From assembly GCA_028722305.1 (NCBI GenBank), contig JAQYHB010000033.1, positions 22,527-86,526 on the forward strand: a stretch of DNA of 64,000 bases, written 5' to 3'. This DNA comes from Spirochaetales bacterium (GTDB lineage Bacteria; Spirochaetota; Spirochaetia; Sphaerochaetales; Sphaerochaetaceae). This document shows positions 63,821 to 64,000 of this stretch, piece by piece (within the stretch, counting starts at the first letter, position 1; each line of letters opens with the position of its first letter). The translations under genes and the position numbers were made by a program. Under the pieces are notes generated by a model. It saw only the letters and a program-made list of their open reading frames with translations, was not told the origin of the DNA and searched no databases.

Positions 63821-64000
63821 GTTCTTCACGGAAAGTTGGGGGATGAGGGAAAGCAGGCGGCGCAATAGTTGCAAAAAGGGCATGCCGTCTGGTTCCATTT
63901 TGGTTACCAACCACAAAAAGGAAACCATACAGACATGCCCGACTCACAAGATACCCAGATCCACCTTTCGTGTCAGCACTTCCGGTGCGACTCCTTCCGG
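63821..64000 (+). mobile_element. Left part of a second IS element with the same terminal repeat
   Basis: GGTTCTTCACGGAAAG at 63821-63836 is identical over 16 bases to the right end of the first element (read inwards from 61746), and GGGGATG follows in both. The inner sequence then differs. Like the first element it abuts a T-tract. The rest lies beyond the window. Confidence 0.7.
63935..64000 (+). CDS. Putative transposase, N-terminal fragment (3' partial)
   Basis: A 22-codon start (MPDSQDTQIHLSC...) with AAAAGGAAACC upstream, 114 bp inside the second element's terminal repeat and running off the window end. Position alone suggests the element's transposase; the visible residues are too few to assign a family, and they differ from the first element's transposase. 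Confidence 0.45.
   Translation, partial: MPDSQDTQIHLSCQHFRCDSFR

Overview
The window reads as chromosomal DNA of a diderm, fairly high-GC bacterium. A spirochaete (Spirochaetota, Sphaerochaeta/Treponema-like) is the best guess. Two tandem secreted barrel proteins (6874-7923, 7996-8826) carry a W-x-W / DP-x-V / RYQ-x-DG / QxSxDGE N-terminal domain that I associate with treponemal and Sphaerochaeta surface proteins, and both end in the terminal Phe of outer-membrane barrels. This assignment is inference; no rRNA gene is present. Most genes lie in tight operons with ATGA or 1-10 bp overlaps.

Layout. 1-4553: poly-gamma-glutamate locus (two-domain zinc amidohydrolase, small protein, pgsB, pgsC, pgsW). 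4590-4664: tRNA-Arg(CCG). 4775-9533: nucleotidyltransferase, LOG hydrolase, barrel proteins, Fic protein. 9482-13309 (minus): CpXC protein, rlmKL, hslO. 13374-21490 (plus): SDR, NtrC-type two-component system, oligoendopeptidase F, RNA methyltransferase, nadE. 21555-22780: two paralogous exported proteins. 22865-26218: uxuA, GntR regulator, uxuB (hexuronate use). 26342-33055: SecB-like protein, two PhnP-like hydrolases, polA, coaE, membrane proteins. 33112-34161 (minus): KamA/EpmB-type radical SAM enzyme. 34227-40660: MFS transporter and an NHLP-type peptide export cassette ending in a double-glycine-leader peptide gene. 41128-44270: RluA-type synthase, BASS symporter, MntP. 44333-45923: efp and epmA. 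46016-53021: mnmE, mnmG, rsmG, ftsK. 53088-59174: aminotransferase, DEAD-box helicase, PlsC, ECF transporter module. 59235-60785: guaA. 60838-64000: accessory tail with an internally deleted ISL3-type element, an AT-rich AAA ATPase gene, a broken toxin/antitoxin-like pair, and the start of a second element with the same terminal repeat.

The most interesting system is the export cassette at 34227-40660. A 176-residue adaptor resembling only the N-terminus of HlyD, a C39-peptidase ABC exporter (C17/H91/D107) and a second ABC exporter precede a 77-residue peptide. Its leader LTDTDLSQVEGG fits the double-glycine consensus exactly. The predicted 52-residue product has no Cys, and no modification enzyme or immunity gene is recognisable.

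A second theme is regulatory. At many gene starts, including four divergent gene pairs, a sigma70-type -10 hexamer lies only 6-7 bp before the start codon. This implies leaderless mRNAs, and two of the divergent pairs share or overlap one -35 element. A third theme is EF-P lysylation: efp, epmA and an epmB candidate are all present. All functional names rest on motif and family recognition by eye; no database search was run.
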